Below are positions 48,984 to 60,489 of a DNA stretch of 64,000 nucleotides, piece after piece. The position numbers and the translations under genes are program-made. The DNA is from Climacium dendroides (lineage: Eukaryota > Streptophyta > Bryopsida > Hypnales > Climaciaceae): NCBI GenBank assembly GCA_950106755.1, contig OX467082.1, forward strand, positions 20,894,001-20,958,000, given 5' to 3'. Position 1 is the stretch's first letter. Each line of letters opens with the position of its first letter. The notes under the pieces were generated by a model. It saw nothing but the letters and a program-made list of their open reading frames with translations. It was not told where the DNA came from and ran no database searches.

Positions 48984-49919
48984 CCCTTAAAGGACCAAGG
49001 CCTTATTTCTGCCAAAAAACACTCAAAACTGCCATTTCTGTAGCAAAGAGAAAAAAAATTTGAAAATTAATATTTCTACACATCCAACCATAGGATCTTA
49101 TACCTTACTAGTATGAAAATGTGTGGAAAAAATTTCAGAAATTTTGACCACATAGATTAAAAGATATTTGCATTTAAAGTGAAAAAAACAATTTTTTCAG
49201 CACCTTGTGGGACTGGATTATTTGACTTTGAAATTTTTTAACTTAAATTTTTTGCACTACAGAGTTTTGAGCTTTAAATCCTTATTGTGGGAAATTGAGT
49301 TGAGAGTCTAGGAAAAAATAAATTTAGAAAAAATAAATAAATTTCATGCTTAAAAAAATTGTTAAGTAGAAGTAGGTATGATAATGAAGGAAAATCTAAA
49401 TTATTAATATCTTTAAGATGGAATTAAAATGCACTAATCCCAATGGTGAGATTGTTCTAGAAAGCAAACAAAATCATGTAAGTTTTTTTTTTTTTTCAGA
49501 TAAATTGTAGAATTTGCATTCAGAAATGAATTCTATAAGTTATTTTTTCAGGAAGATGCTCTAACTACCCGATAAACAAGATTGTCCATAACTTTCTCAT
49601 AATAAGTCCAAATGGAATGAATCAAAGCTTCCCATGCAGACAAAAATATAATCTACAAGAAAAAAAATCCAAAAAAGAACAATTCAAAACTTTGCAAATT
49701 TTTTTTTGCTGCCCGGACTACCCCCCGTCCCCTATTTTGAGCTTATTTGGTCATAACTTTTGTTTCCGGACACCAAATGTGAAAAAAATTATATTCCCAC
49801 AAAGCTCATCAGTTTTTCTATCTTCAAAAAAAATTTCAAAAATCATGACAAAATTTCAGCCCGTAGGTACTTGCCCAAAATCCAATTTGTCCCCCCAAGG
49901 GACAATGGTCCTTTAGGGG
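48984..49919. mobile_element. TTAA element B (936 bp)
   Basis: TTAA (48980-48983) then CCCTTAAAGGACCAAGG; right end CAATGGTCCTTTAGGGG then ATAA (49920-49923), a one-base-decayed TTAA. It sits inside element A. The matching empty site is in a related element at 54679-54682, where TCTTGTTAATCAAAATGG has one TTAA. It is highly similar to element C in the opposite orientation. The open frame near 49617-49916 recurs in C and D only because the DNA is repeated and shows no protein family. Confidence 0.88.
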
Positions 49920-50138
49920 ATAATCAAAATGGAATGACTCAAAGCTTTTCACATATATATGAATCTAATGAATCAGTTTCAAATTTTTATTTATAAAAAA
50001 TAATTTTTTCTGATTTGCCCAAGCTACCCGAGTTTAAAAACAAACTACATATCATGCAATAACTTTATAACTATGAAGTCAAAAGTTATGAAAATTGTTG
50101 GGCCATCAAGTTACTCCTTGTCCCAAGCCTTGTCCACA

Positions 50139-51852
50139 TCATCATACTACTAAAATCATAACTCCCTCTGTAATATCACAAATGCTACCATTAATACTAG
50201 GGGCTCGTGCTTGCTATGCTATGGATTTATTGTATTACATATTAGTAAAATTTTGATATATTTGAATAGAATGCATGATAATGATTTCCATAAGTCTTTA
50301 AAATAATTATTTTAAATATTTTGTAAAAATATTTTTAATCATGCATATATAGAAATCATATTTTCACAAAATGTGATATTACAGAAATAGAGTAGCAGTT
50401 TGCAATCACCTTTGTAATATCACTTTTTACAAAGGGTGATATTATAGAAATAATATAGTTGTTGCAATTAAGGTGATATTAAAGAGGATCTATAGGATGA
50501 TATTATAAAGGTAGCAATTTCATTGTTTTTTATTGGCTTTATATTTCTTTTGCATTTCTATGATTTTGTACTTTTGTGAGCTTTGAATTAAATTGTTCAC
50601 GAAGCTTTTAAAATTTACAAGTTTTTCCATTAAATTCTTCTATTTGGGTTGCCATTGTTTGTAACAATGGAGTCAAATTACTAATGCATTTTAATGTATG
50701 TGTATCTTTTACCATATTCATCATTGCATGTATTTCATTCATTAAATTTCTATTGTTTATTTAACCCCTAAAGGACCATTGTCCCTTCGGGGGACAAATT
50801 GGATTTTGGGCAGGTACCTACGGGCTGAAATTTTGTCATGATTTTTTGAAATTTTTTTTGAAGATAGAAAAACTGATGAGCTTTGTGGGAATATAATTTT
50901 TTTCACATTTGGAGCCGGGATACAAAAGTTATGACCAAATAAGCTCAAAGTAGGGGACGGGGGGCAGTCCGGGCAGCAAAAAAAAAATTGCAAAATTTTG
51001 AATTTTGAATTTTTGGATTTTTTTTCTTGTATATTATATTTTTTTCTTCATGGGAAGCTTTGACTCATTCCATTTGGACTTATTATGAGAAAGTTATGGA
51101 CAATCTTGTTTATCGGGCAGTTAGAGCATCTTCCTGAAAAAATAACTTATAGAATTCATTTCTGAATGCAATTTTTACAATTTTTCTAAAAAAAAATTTT
51201 ACATGATTTTGTTTGCTTTCTAGAACAATCTCACCATTGAGATTAGTGCATTTTAATTCCATCTTAAAGATATTAATAATTTAGATTTTCCTTCATTCTC
51301 ATACCTACTTCTACTTAACAATTTTTTTAAGCATGAAAATTAATCTTTTTCTTAAAATTTTCTTTTTTTCTAGATTCTCAACTCAATTTCCCACTATAAG
51401 GATTTAAAGCTCAATACTCTGTAGTGCAAAAAATTTAAGTTAAAAAAGTTCAAAGTCAAATAATCCAGTCCCGCAAGGTGCTGAAAAAATTGTTTTTTTT
51501 TCACTTTAAACGCAAATATCTTTTAATCTATGTGGTCAAAATTTCTGAAATTTTTTCCACACATTTACATACTAGTAAGGTATAAGATCCTATGGTTGGA
51601 TGTGGAAAAAAAATTCAAATTTTTTTACTCTTTGCTACAGAAATGGCAGTTTTGAGTGTTTTTTGGCAGAAATAAGGCCTTGGTCCTTTAGGGGTTAAGT
51701 ATATGCTTATTTATTAAAAAAATTATATGAACATTTTAATAATTTTTATTTGAATATTTATTGAAATTCTTGCTCTACATTCTATCTAATACATAAAAAT
51801 CCTAATGAAATTTTAATGATGAATGCGTAGCATAGCAAGTGCCAACCGCTAG
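50139..51852 (+). mobile_element. Helitron-like element, unit 1 of tandem pair
   Basis: Begins TCATCATACTACTAAAATCA after an A and ends GCCAACCGCTAG, so it has the 5'-TC and 3'-CTAG ends expected of Helitrons. An inverted copy of the 3' terminus lies 57 bases inside the left end (GTGCTTGCTATGCTA vs TAGCATAGCAAGTGC). The interior has several GTGATATT / AATATCAC words able to pair. It is interrupted by TTAA element C at 50765-51694. No Rep/helicase frame; non-autonomous. Confidence 0.75.
50765..51694. mobile_element. TTAA element C, nested in the Helitron-like unit
   Basis: TTAA (50761-50764) then CCCCTAAAGGACCA; right end TGGTCCTTTAGGGG then TTAA (51695-51698). Both duplications and both ends are intact, so this is among the youngest insertions. 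It is an inverted near-copy of element B over its whole length. The uninterrupted sister Helitron-like unit reads ATTGTTTATTTTAGTATATG at 52401-52420, confirming the insertion boundaries. Confidence 0.92.
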
Positions 51853-52568
51853 TCATCATACTACTAAAATCATAATTCCCTCTGTAATATCACAAATGCT
51901 ACTATTAATACTAAGGGCTCATGCTTGCTATGCTACGCAATCATTGTAATACATATTAGTAAAATTTTGATATATTTGAATAGAATGCATGATAATGATT
52001 TCAATAAGTCTTTAAAATAATTATTTTAATTATTTTATAAAAATATTTCCAATCATGTATACATAGAAATCATATTTTCACACAATGTGATATTATTGAA
52101 ATAGAGTAGCAATTCACAATCACCTCTATTATATCACTTTTACAAAGCTTCTGATTTCAATTTTCTATTGCTACTACTAAATGATTTGAGAAATTTATTA
52201 GATTGAACCGATTTTGGATTTTACAACAATTAAATTGTTCAACTAGCTTTTGAGATTTACAATTTTTTCCTTTAAATTCTTCTATTTGAGTTGCCATTGT
52301 TTGTAACAATTGAGTCAAATTTCTAATGCATTCTAATGTATGTGTATCTTTTACTGTATTCATCATTGCATGTATTTCATTCATCATTCATTAAATTTCT
52401 ATTGTTTATTTTAGTATATGCTTATTTATAAAAAAATTATATGAAGATTTTAGTAATTTTTATCCAAAGATTTATTGAAATTTTTGCTATGCATTCTATC
52501 TAATACATAAAAAAATTCTAATGAAATTCTAATGGTGAATGCGTAGCATAGCAAGCGCCAACTGCTAG
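51853..52568 (+). mobile_element. Helitron-like element, unit 2 of tandem pair
   Basis: Follows unit 1 directly: CTAG then TCATCATACTACTAAAATCA. It ends GCGCCAACTGCTAG at 52568. It lacks about 200 bp of the interior present in longer units (the middle GTGATATT block). The base after CTAG is A where T is expected, so the outer junction of the pair is not clean. Confidence 0.75.
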
Positions 52569-52670
52569 AGTCGTATGAAAATTTCAAAGAAAAAAAAAGG
52601 AAATCTCCACTCACATGTACTTATCCCCAAAAATTATGTTGCCAAAAACACAAGGTTGGTCCTTTAGGAG

Positions 52671-53214
52671 TTAAATAGAAGTAGATTCGACATAGAAGAA
52701 AAATCTAAACTACTTATATCTCTAGTTTGGAATTAATATGCACTAATCCCAATGGTGAGATTGTCTTAGCACACAAACTAAACCATTTAGAACACTTATT
52801 TTGAAAAATTGTAGAAATTGCATTCACAAATGAATCCTACAAGTTATTTTTTCAAAATGATGTTTAGTCTAAATTGCCTTCAAAACAAGATTGTCCATAA
52901 CTTTCACATCTTTTATTCAAATGAAATGAATCAAAACTTCCCATGCAAACAAAATATAACCTATGAGGAAAAACATTCAAAATTCAAAAAATTCAAATTT
53001 TTGAATATTTTTTGTTTCCTGGTCCCCTTTGTTTTGAGCTTATTTGGATATAACTTTTGTTGTCATCACCAATTGAAAAAAAATTATATTCCCATGAAGA
53101 TAATCATTTTTTCTATCTTCAAAAAAATTTCAAAAAATCATGACAAAAATTGAGACTATAGGTACTTGCCCAAAATCCAATTTGTCCCTCAAAGGGGCAA
53201 TGGTCCTTTAGGGA
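52671..53214. mobile_element. Right part of outer TTAA element D
   Basis: Resumes the B/C-type interior at the point where element A interrupted it: AGAAGTAG, CACTAATCCCAATGGTGAGA, ACAAGATTGTCCATAACTTT. It ends CAATGGTCCTTTAGGGA, then TTAA at 53215-53218. Together with the left part before 48364 it forms the outer element split by A. Confidence 0.75.
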
Positions 53215-53218
53215 TTAA

Positions 53219-55104
53219 GGCTTTGAATCTTCTTTGCTTAGAATTTTTGCAATATCAATATTGAATTAAAAAATGTGTTAAAAAATTGAATTGAAATTCT
53301 AAGGAAAATAATAAAAATAAAATACTTGATTTTTATTCTTTAAAAAATTCTTCAATGGAAATAAATATGAAATTGAAGGAAAATCTAAATAATTAATAGG
53401 TTTAAGATGGAATTTGAAACACAATCGTTCCAATAATGAGATTGTTCTAGCAAGCAAATTGAACCCTATCAAATTTTTTTCTGAAAATTTGTGAAAAATT
53501 TGTTAAAAAATGAATCTTATAATAAATTATTTTTCAATAAGATGCCTAGATTGCTCCAAAACAAGATTCTCCATAACTTTTTCAATACTAGTTCAAATAA
53601 AATGAATCAAATTTTTTAATGTAGACAAACATACTTTCTATAAGAAAAAAAAATTGAAATTTTTTATTTTGACTTCTTGTGATTTTTTTGGTTGTGCTTG
53701 AAAAAACCTATTTTGGACTTTTGCTCAAAAGGGATCAATTCAAATAAAAACTATGTTCCCAGAATGCTAATGTTTTTTTTTAAAAATTTATAAAAAATTT
53801 CAAAAATCACAACAAAAATTGAGACTATAGGAACCTGCCCAAAATCAATTTTGTCCTCCAAGGAAACAATGGGATTGTACGAGTTAAATAACTTTATTTC
53901 ATTAGTTAAATTCAAATTCAAAAAAGATCATCATTTTGTCTAAAATTTAGATTCAAAACAAAAAAGTATAAATTGACAAAATACATTGAAAAATAATCTC
54001 TTGTTATTCATTTTTTAGCATCTTCTTATGTAGAAAAGTTAATAGCACCTCAATGAAGGAATTTTAATCAACATTTGGTGCAAACACATCTAAAAATTCT
54101 AAAAAATGAATGAAAAAAATGCAATTCTTCATTATATTTTCCTCATTTACAATCACCCAATTGCCACTTTGTAACTTCATAGTCCTTTAAAGGATAATAG
54201 GAGTTGCAAGGAAGAAGAAAAAGGAGATTACAATTATTAAAGATCAAGATCTTGTTGCTTGGATTCAAAAAGAAGAATTTCTATTAGTTCCAAATGGTTA
54301 GATTTCATCTTCCAAACTTTTTATACAAAAATGTGTAGATCCTACAACTTGTTGCTCTCTATAATATGTTGAGGATATAAATTGGAAATATATGTAAAAA
54401 AATTCAAGTTTTTTTTCTATATTCATGCTTGAAAATAATTGTAAGTAGAAGGAGGTGGAATATGGTTTAAAATACTAAATTGCTAAGAATTTCATTATGG
54501 AATTGAGAAATTACAATTCCAATAGCAATATTGTTTTAATAAACAATATACATCCAATTCTTTTATTTTTATTTTCAAAAACATTGGAAATTGAGTTTAA
54601 TAAAGAATTTTAAATTTAACTTCAAAGGAAAGATTCTAGAGTGTCTGCAAACTAAAAATTCTCATAACTTTCATCTTGTTAATCAAAATGGAATGATTCA
54701 AACCTTTCTACTTTATGTAAATCTAGGAAATTAAGTCTAAATTTTTATTTCTTAAAAAGTGATTTTTTGAGCTGCTCAAGTTGCCCATTGAGCATTAAAA
54801 TTACATATCATGCAATAACTTTCTAACCATGTGGTCAGAAGTTATAAAGATTATTGTATCCTAAACCTACATGTGTTGTGTAGAAATTTCAAATTTCAAA
54901 AATGAAATTTCTTTTTGAAGTGAGCTACCCCAAATCACTATATTACTAAACATAGTTTAGTACTTTGGGGGATAATTTTTTATTGATCTTAATAACTAGC
55001 GCTTAAAGTAGTGAATGCAATGCAATGCTTACTAGCACTTGTAACTAATTTTAAAGTAGGATATTACCTTAAATTATTAATTTTGCTTTTATATGCAAAA
55101 GATT
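53219..55104. repeat. Older TTAA-element remnants
   Basis: 53.3-53.88 kb is another diverged B/C-type right half (CCAATAATGAGATTGTTCTAG, ACAAGATTCTCCATAACTTT, GAGACTATAGGAACCTGCCC), ending at a decayed TACGAGTTAA near 53886. 54.42-54.97 kb is a type A right half (GTAAGTAGAAGGAGGTGGAA, TAACTTTCTAACCATGTGGTC), ending TACTTTGGGGGATAA. Left ends are missing or too decayed. No gene. Confidence 0.6.
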
Positions 55105-55108
55105 TTAA

Positions 55109-56025
55109 TCCCTAAAGGACCAAGGGTGTTTTTCAAGAGAAATTGTCAAATCTGCCATTTCCCAGTTCATTGTTCAAAATTGAAAATAAAATATTTTTCT
55201 GAACTTTAACAATTCAAAAGTGTATTAGAACATTATGAAAATTAGTGGAAAAAATTCTAGACCATTTGATGGTGTGGATTGAAAGATTATAAAGTTTGAA
55301 GTGAGATTTTTTTTTTCATTCTTACAAGATAGGGTTAGTAGACTTCGAGCCTTCTTTGAGTAAAATTTTTATTCTACACAAAAATGAAGATTTTGATCAT
55401 TCATGAGTATATGATGTTAGGTTCACTCATGAAAAAATTTAGAAGCAAATATGGAGTCAAGCTTACACTAAATCATCCTATAATGCAAGGAGATTAAGTG
55501 AATTGGTAATACACTAGTCATCTTTTGATGATTTTTTGTGCAATGAAAAAATTTGTTATTTGAAATCCAAACAATGAAAAGTTAGAGGCAAATTTTTGGA
55601 TTATGTGGAATTTTTTTTTAGAACTTTGACTCGTAGATTGCAAGATAATAAGGCTTGAAGTTAAAAGAAAATGATTTTCTTGATATGGATAATTATTGAG
55701 TTTGACTTCTTTTAGAATGTGATTTGAGAACTAAATTTTTAAAAAAAAAAATTGTATGCCCTATTCTATTAGTTTTATACATTCCAACTTTCAAAAGTTG
55801 ATGAGGGTTTTAATAAAAATGCCCCAATTGTCCAAGTTGCCTCAATTCTTTTGTGCAACATAACTTTTAATCTGGTGCTCCATCCAGAAAAATTATATTC
55901 CCACTAAGGAGATATATGTTCACACCTTGTATCAAAATTTGGTGAAGATCCGACCAAAATTAACTTCATAAGATCCTACCTGAGTTTCCAAGCGTCCATT
56001 GAATAGTCACTTGGTCCTTTAGGGG
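55109..56025. mobile_element. TTAA element E (917 bp)
   Basis: TTAA (55105-55108) then TCCCTAAAGGACCAAGG; right end CTTGGTCCTTTAGGGG then TTAC (56026-56029), a one-base change from TTAA. The ends belong to the same family, but the body is largely different from A-D apart from the last 200 bp (AAATTATATTCCCACTAA). Confidence 0.8.
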
Positions 56026-56555
56026 TTACAAAATCAAGAAATCAAAGGTGTTTATATTGCCATGTCAAGAGAAAGAAGCTACATTATAGGAGTAGCTTAG
56101 TTTTGTTGTCATACGAAAACCAATTAAAAAGTTTGTTCAATATTAAAATTAGTTTTTTGGAAGTGAAAAACTTGCTTCTCCAGTTTTCATGGTTCTCTCT
56201 ATATAATTTTGTAGACCACTAACAATTTAGATTCTCTTCTTACAAATATTGCACACTTCCATGTGGAATTCCTGAAAATCTTTTATCTTTTTTTTATAAA
56301 ATTTGGCCAAATGAGTTATTAGGAGCTAATGGTGACATAGAATAGGATCCTTTTGGAGTCCTATTTTAGAATGTTCTACTAAAAAACTTCATCAATTTCA
56401 TCAACATTATTTTTAAAAATTATTCAAAGTGTCAACAATGACAAATTCTATTCAAAATATCATCATTTTCAGTAGAAAAGTTTTTTAATAATGTAATTTA
56501 GAATTCAACAAAGGAATAAAAAAAAGCACTTGTTACATGAGGTTTTTGTACTTAA

Positions 56556-57203
56556 CTCCTAAATGTCTGAGGCACCAAATTTTAGTGTCAACAATGCTTT
56601 GAAGTTAAATAAGGCCCAATTAAGTTGCTATTTTTAGTAGTTTATATTTTTGACAAATTCTTTTTGAAGTCTAGTTTTAGCTTCAAAATTCTAATTTTGA
56701 AAATGAATGATTATGATTTTTCTATTCAAGATTTTGTGCAAGGGTGCCCATTGCAATCTTGACTTTCTGTAGAGTTGAAGGCTCTTGGAAATGAGCCTCA
56801 AATACACTAGATCTTGGAGAAAAAATCACATTAAAAATTCATTTAAAAAATTGTAGAGTTGATTTTGAAATGCCATAAATTAGTTGGTATTATGCATGTC
56901 AAGTTCTTCAACCTCATATTTTTTATATGTCCAATTTTTTAGATTTGACATGCAAAAAGAGAGCTGGAAGATTTTCATAATTTTAACACCCTCATGATTA
57001 AACATTATAATCTTTCAATCCTTAAATGATATTGTTGTGTTTTCTTTTCCTATGTGATCTCTAACATGTCTAGTTTGAATTTGTACCGAGATTTGTACGG
57101 TTACAATTTTAAAAACCCTGATGCAACTTATCAATATGTTGGTTTTTTGTACAAGTTAAAGCAAATTCCAAGAAGTTCAAAATAGGCCTTGCGCATTTAG
57201 GGG
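56556..57203. mobile_element. TTAA element F (648 bp), variant ends
   Basis: TTAA (56552-56555) then CTCCTAAATGTC; right end GCGCATTTAGGGG then TTAA (57204-57207). Inverted, the right end reads CCCCTAAATGCGC. It shares the outer CCCCTAAA core and TTAA duplication but differs further in, a distinct subfamily. No coding frame. Confidence 0.7.
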
Positions 57204-57207
57204 TTAA

Positions 57208-57904
57208 TTAAGATAAAATGATGACTTCATACACTATATAATAGTGAAATATGACACTATAGCATTTACAAAACATGAAGTATATCTATTTTGGAGAAAT
57301 CTAAAAAAAATTGAGTTACACAATTGATAATGGTCCAAAATAAGCAATGGTTATGTCAAGGTTGGCTCCTATTACCTCATTTGGACCCTTTACATTTATG
57401 GAAGTCCACCCTAAGTTCACTTAACACTATTGGAGGTGACCAATGGATGTCAAGGTTGCCTATCAATCACAACTTTTAACCAAAATTCATCATCATAATG
57501 AAGAAGTCTTTGATCTTAGTTACTACACTGAAATGGTTAGTTAGTGTTGGTGATTAATTGGTTAGTATGAAAATTAATGCAACAAATCTAATAATACCAC
57601 CCTAATGCACAACACAAATGCTACACCACCACCACCACTACAAACAATGTTGAATAATATATCCTTGTGATGAATAGTTTAAACTATACTAAGTAAACAT
57701 TTTGGTGTAGTGTAAAGATTGACCCCTAGCCAAAGAGAATGAATAAGAAATTAACTTTGAAACATTGGGTTGGTCACTGTGGAAATCACCTTTTTTGATA
57801 TTATGTGAATTATTTGCTTGAAAAATCCAAGAACACTCATTGGAAGTCAAAATGTTGTGCAAGACCTCCCCTTTCATACAAAATTCCAAAGATGAACATT
57901 TGCA
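57208..57904. other. No gene seen
   Basis: AT-rich with short unsupported frames. No clear repeat. Confidence 0.5.
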
Positions 57905-58137
57905 TTTCTATCTTACAAAAAAGGACTCTCTAGCATCCATCAAGCTCTTTTAAGTTGTTGTGTCATTAAGGTCCATAGAGTGTCCATTTAGTGCTGAAAC
58001 TCATCTTTGGAATTTAAATGGGCACTTTCTGGACTTAAATGCAAATGAACTTTATCTTACACAAAAAGATTCTCTAGCATCCATCAAGTTCTTTTAGGTT
58101 GTTGCATCATTAAGGTAGGAGGTCCATAAAGTGCCCA
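57905..58137. repeat. About 143-bp tandem duplication providing an empty site
   Basis: CTCTAGCATCCATCAAG(C/T)TCTTTTA occurs near 57928 and again near 58071. The shared sequence continues to GTCCATA(G/A)AGTG(T/C)CCA. The first copy continues uninterrupted into TTTAGTGCTGAAACT, while the second is broken by the Helitron-like array and resumes at 60490 with TTTAGTGCTAAAACT. Confidence 0.9.
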
Positions 58138-59066
58138 TCATCATACTACTAAAATCATAAGTCCCTCTATAATATCACAAATGCTACCATTAATACTAAG
58201 GGCTTGTGCTTGCTATGCTACGCATTCATTAATTCACATATTAATAAAATTTTAATATATTTGAATAGAATGCATGATAATGATTTCAATAAGTCTTTAA
58301 AATAATTATTTTAATTATTTTATAATAATATTTCCAATTATGCATACATAAAAATCATATTTTCACACATTGTGATATTACTGAAATAGAGTAGCTATTC
58401 ACAATCGCCTATGTAATATCATTTTTTACAAAGCTGTACTAATGGATGAATGTACTTATGGCATTGAATGCGGATGATATTATAAAAATAATATAGTTGT
58501 TGCAATTGAGGTGATATTAAAGAAGATCAATATGGGGATATTATAAAGGTAGCAATTCCATTTCTTTTTTTGGCTTTATATTTCTTTTGCATTTCTATAC
58601 TTTTGTGCTTTTGTGAGCTTTGAACTTCTGATTTCAATTTTCTATTGCTACTACCAAATGATTTAAGAAATTTATTAGATTGAACCGATTTTGGATTTCA
58701 CAACAATTAAATTGTTCACAAAGCTTTTGAGATTTTCAAGTTTTTCCTTTAAATTCTTCTATTTGGGTTGCCATTGTTTGTAACAATTGAGTCAAATTGA
58801 GTCAAATTGAGTCAAATTTCTAATGCATTCTAATGTATGTGTATCTTTTACCATATTCATCATTGCATGTATTTCATTCATCATTCATTAAATTTCTATT
58901 GTTTATTTCAATATATGCTTATTTATAAAAAAAAATTATACGAAGATTTTAGTCATTTTTATTTGAAGATTTATTGAAATTCTTGCTTTGCGTTCTATCT
59001 AATACATAAAAAACTATAATGAAATTCTAATGGTGAATGCATAGCATAGCAAGCACCAACCGCTAG
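58138..59066 (+). mobile_element. Helitron-like array, unit 1
   Basis: Starts TCATCATACTACTAAAATCA directly after A58137 and ends AGCACCAACCGCTAG. It carries the subterminal inverted copy of its 3' end (GTGCTTGCTATGCTACGCAT vs ATGCATAGCATAGCAAGCAC) and the GTGATATT words. A 10-bp run GAGTCAAATT is triplicated near 58788. No protein-coding capacity. Confidence 0.85.
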
Positions 59067-59931
59067 TCATACTATCATACTACTAAAATCATAACTCCCT
59101 CTGTAATATCACGAATGCTACCATAAATACTAGGGGCTTGTGCTTGCTATACTACGCATTCATTGTATCACATATTAGTAAAAATTTGATATATTTAAAT
59201 AGAATGCATGATAATGATTTCAATAAGTCTTTAAAATAATTATTTTTAAATATTTTATAAAAATATTTTCAATCATGCATACATAGAAATCGTATTTTCA
59301 CACAATGTGATATTACAAAAATAGAGTAGCAATTTGCAATTACTTCTGTAATATCACTTTTTACAAAGGATGATATTATAGAAATAATATAGCTGTTGCA
59401 ATTAAGGTGATATTAAAGAGAATTCATAGGATGATATTATAAAGGTAGCAAATCCATTGTTCCTCTTGGCTTTACACTTCTTTGTACTTCTATGATTTTG
59501 TGCTTTTGTGAGCTTTGAGCTTTCATGATTTCAATTTTCTATTGCTACTACCAAATGATTTTGAGAAATTTATTCAATTAAAGCAATTTTGAACTCCACA
59601 ACAATTAAGTTGTTCACAAAGTTTTTGAGATTTATAAGGTTTTTTTTTTCAATTCTACAATTTTTTGTAACAATGGAGTCAAATTTCTAATACATTCTAA
59701 TGTATGTGTATCTTTTATAGTATTTACCATTGCATACGTTTCATTCATCATTCAATAAATTTTTATTGTACATTTCAATATATGCTTACTTATAAAAAAA
59801 ATTATACAAAGATTTTAGTCATTTTTATTTGAAGATTTATTAAAATTTTTGTTTTGCACTCTATCTAATACATAAATTTTTTTATAAAATTCTAATGATG
59901 ATTGTGTAGCATAGCAAGCGCTAACTGCTAG
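59067..59931 (+). mobile_element. Helitron-like array, unit 2
   Basis: Begins TCATACTATCATACTACTAA immediately after the CTAG of unit 1 and ends AGCGCTAACTGCTAG. The internal order matches unit 1: TIR-like word, AATATCAC hairpins, CTATTGCTACTACCAAATGA, then ATTCTAATGTATGTGTATCT. Confidence 0.85.
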
Positions 59932-60489
59932 TTATTATACTACTAAAATCATAACTCCCTCTGTAATATCACGAATGCTACCGTTAATACTAGGGGCTCA
60001 TGCTTGCTATGCTATGCATTCATTGTATCACATATTAGTAAAATTTTGATATATTTGAAGAGAATGCATGATAAAGATTTCAATAATTTTTTAAAATAAT
60101 TATTTTAAATATTTTTGTAAAAATATTTTCAATCATGTATACATAGAAATCATGTTTTCATACAATGTGATATTATAGAAATAGAGTAGCAGTTTGCAAT
60201 CACTTTTGTAATATCACTTTTTATAAAGGGTGATATTATAGAAATAATATAGTTGTTGCAATTAAGGTGATATTAAAGAGGATCCATAGGATGATATTAT
60301 AGAGGTAGCAAATCCATTGCTTCTCTTGGCTTTACACTTCTTTGCACCTCTATGATTTTGTGCTTTTGTGAGCTTTGAGCTTTCATGATTTCAATTTTCT
60401 ATTGCTACTACCAAATGATTTTGAGAAATTTATTCAATTGAAGCGATTTTGGATTTTGAATACGTAGCATAGCAAGCGCTAACTGCTAG
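59932..60489 (+). mobile_element. Helitron-like array, unit 3 (internally deleted)
   Basis: Begins TTATTATACTACTAAAATCA (initial C changed to T) and ends AGCGCTAACTGCTAG before T60490. The segment after GAAGCGATTTTGGATTT jumps straight to the 3' terminus, removing about 300 bp present in units 1 and 2. Confidence 0.82.

Larger units (their letters stand above)
48364..52670. mobile_element. TTAA element A, type A, with nested insertions
   Basis: TTAA (48360-48363) then CCCCTAAAG; right end GGTCCTTTAGGAG then TTAA (52671-52674). The interior matches the 32.4-kb element (CACTTCACAAGGTTAGATCA, TTTGGATTCATTTTTCAAGG). It is interrupted by element B at 48984 and by the Helitron-like pair 50139-52568. 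Removing these leaves about 0.94 kb, close to the size of simple members. The empty target is preserved inside element B at 49372-49375, where ATTGTTAAGTAG has a single TTAA. This supports true 4-bp TTAA duplication. No transposase is present. Confidence 0.85.

Noticed and set aside
49617..53153. Similar open frames in three places (49617-49916 +, 50993-50757 -, 52818-53153 +), suggesting a conserved protein
   Set aside because: They lie at the same position inside TTAA elements B, C and D. The similarity is DNA repeat identity; the frames are not in a conserved length and resemble no transposase.
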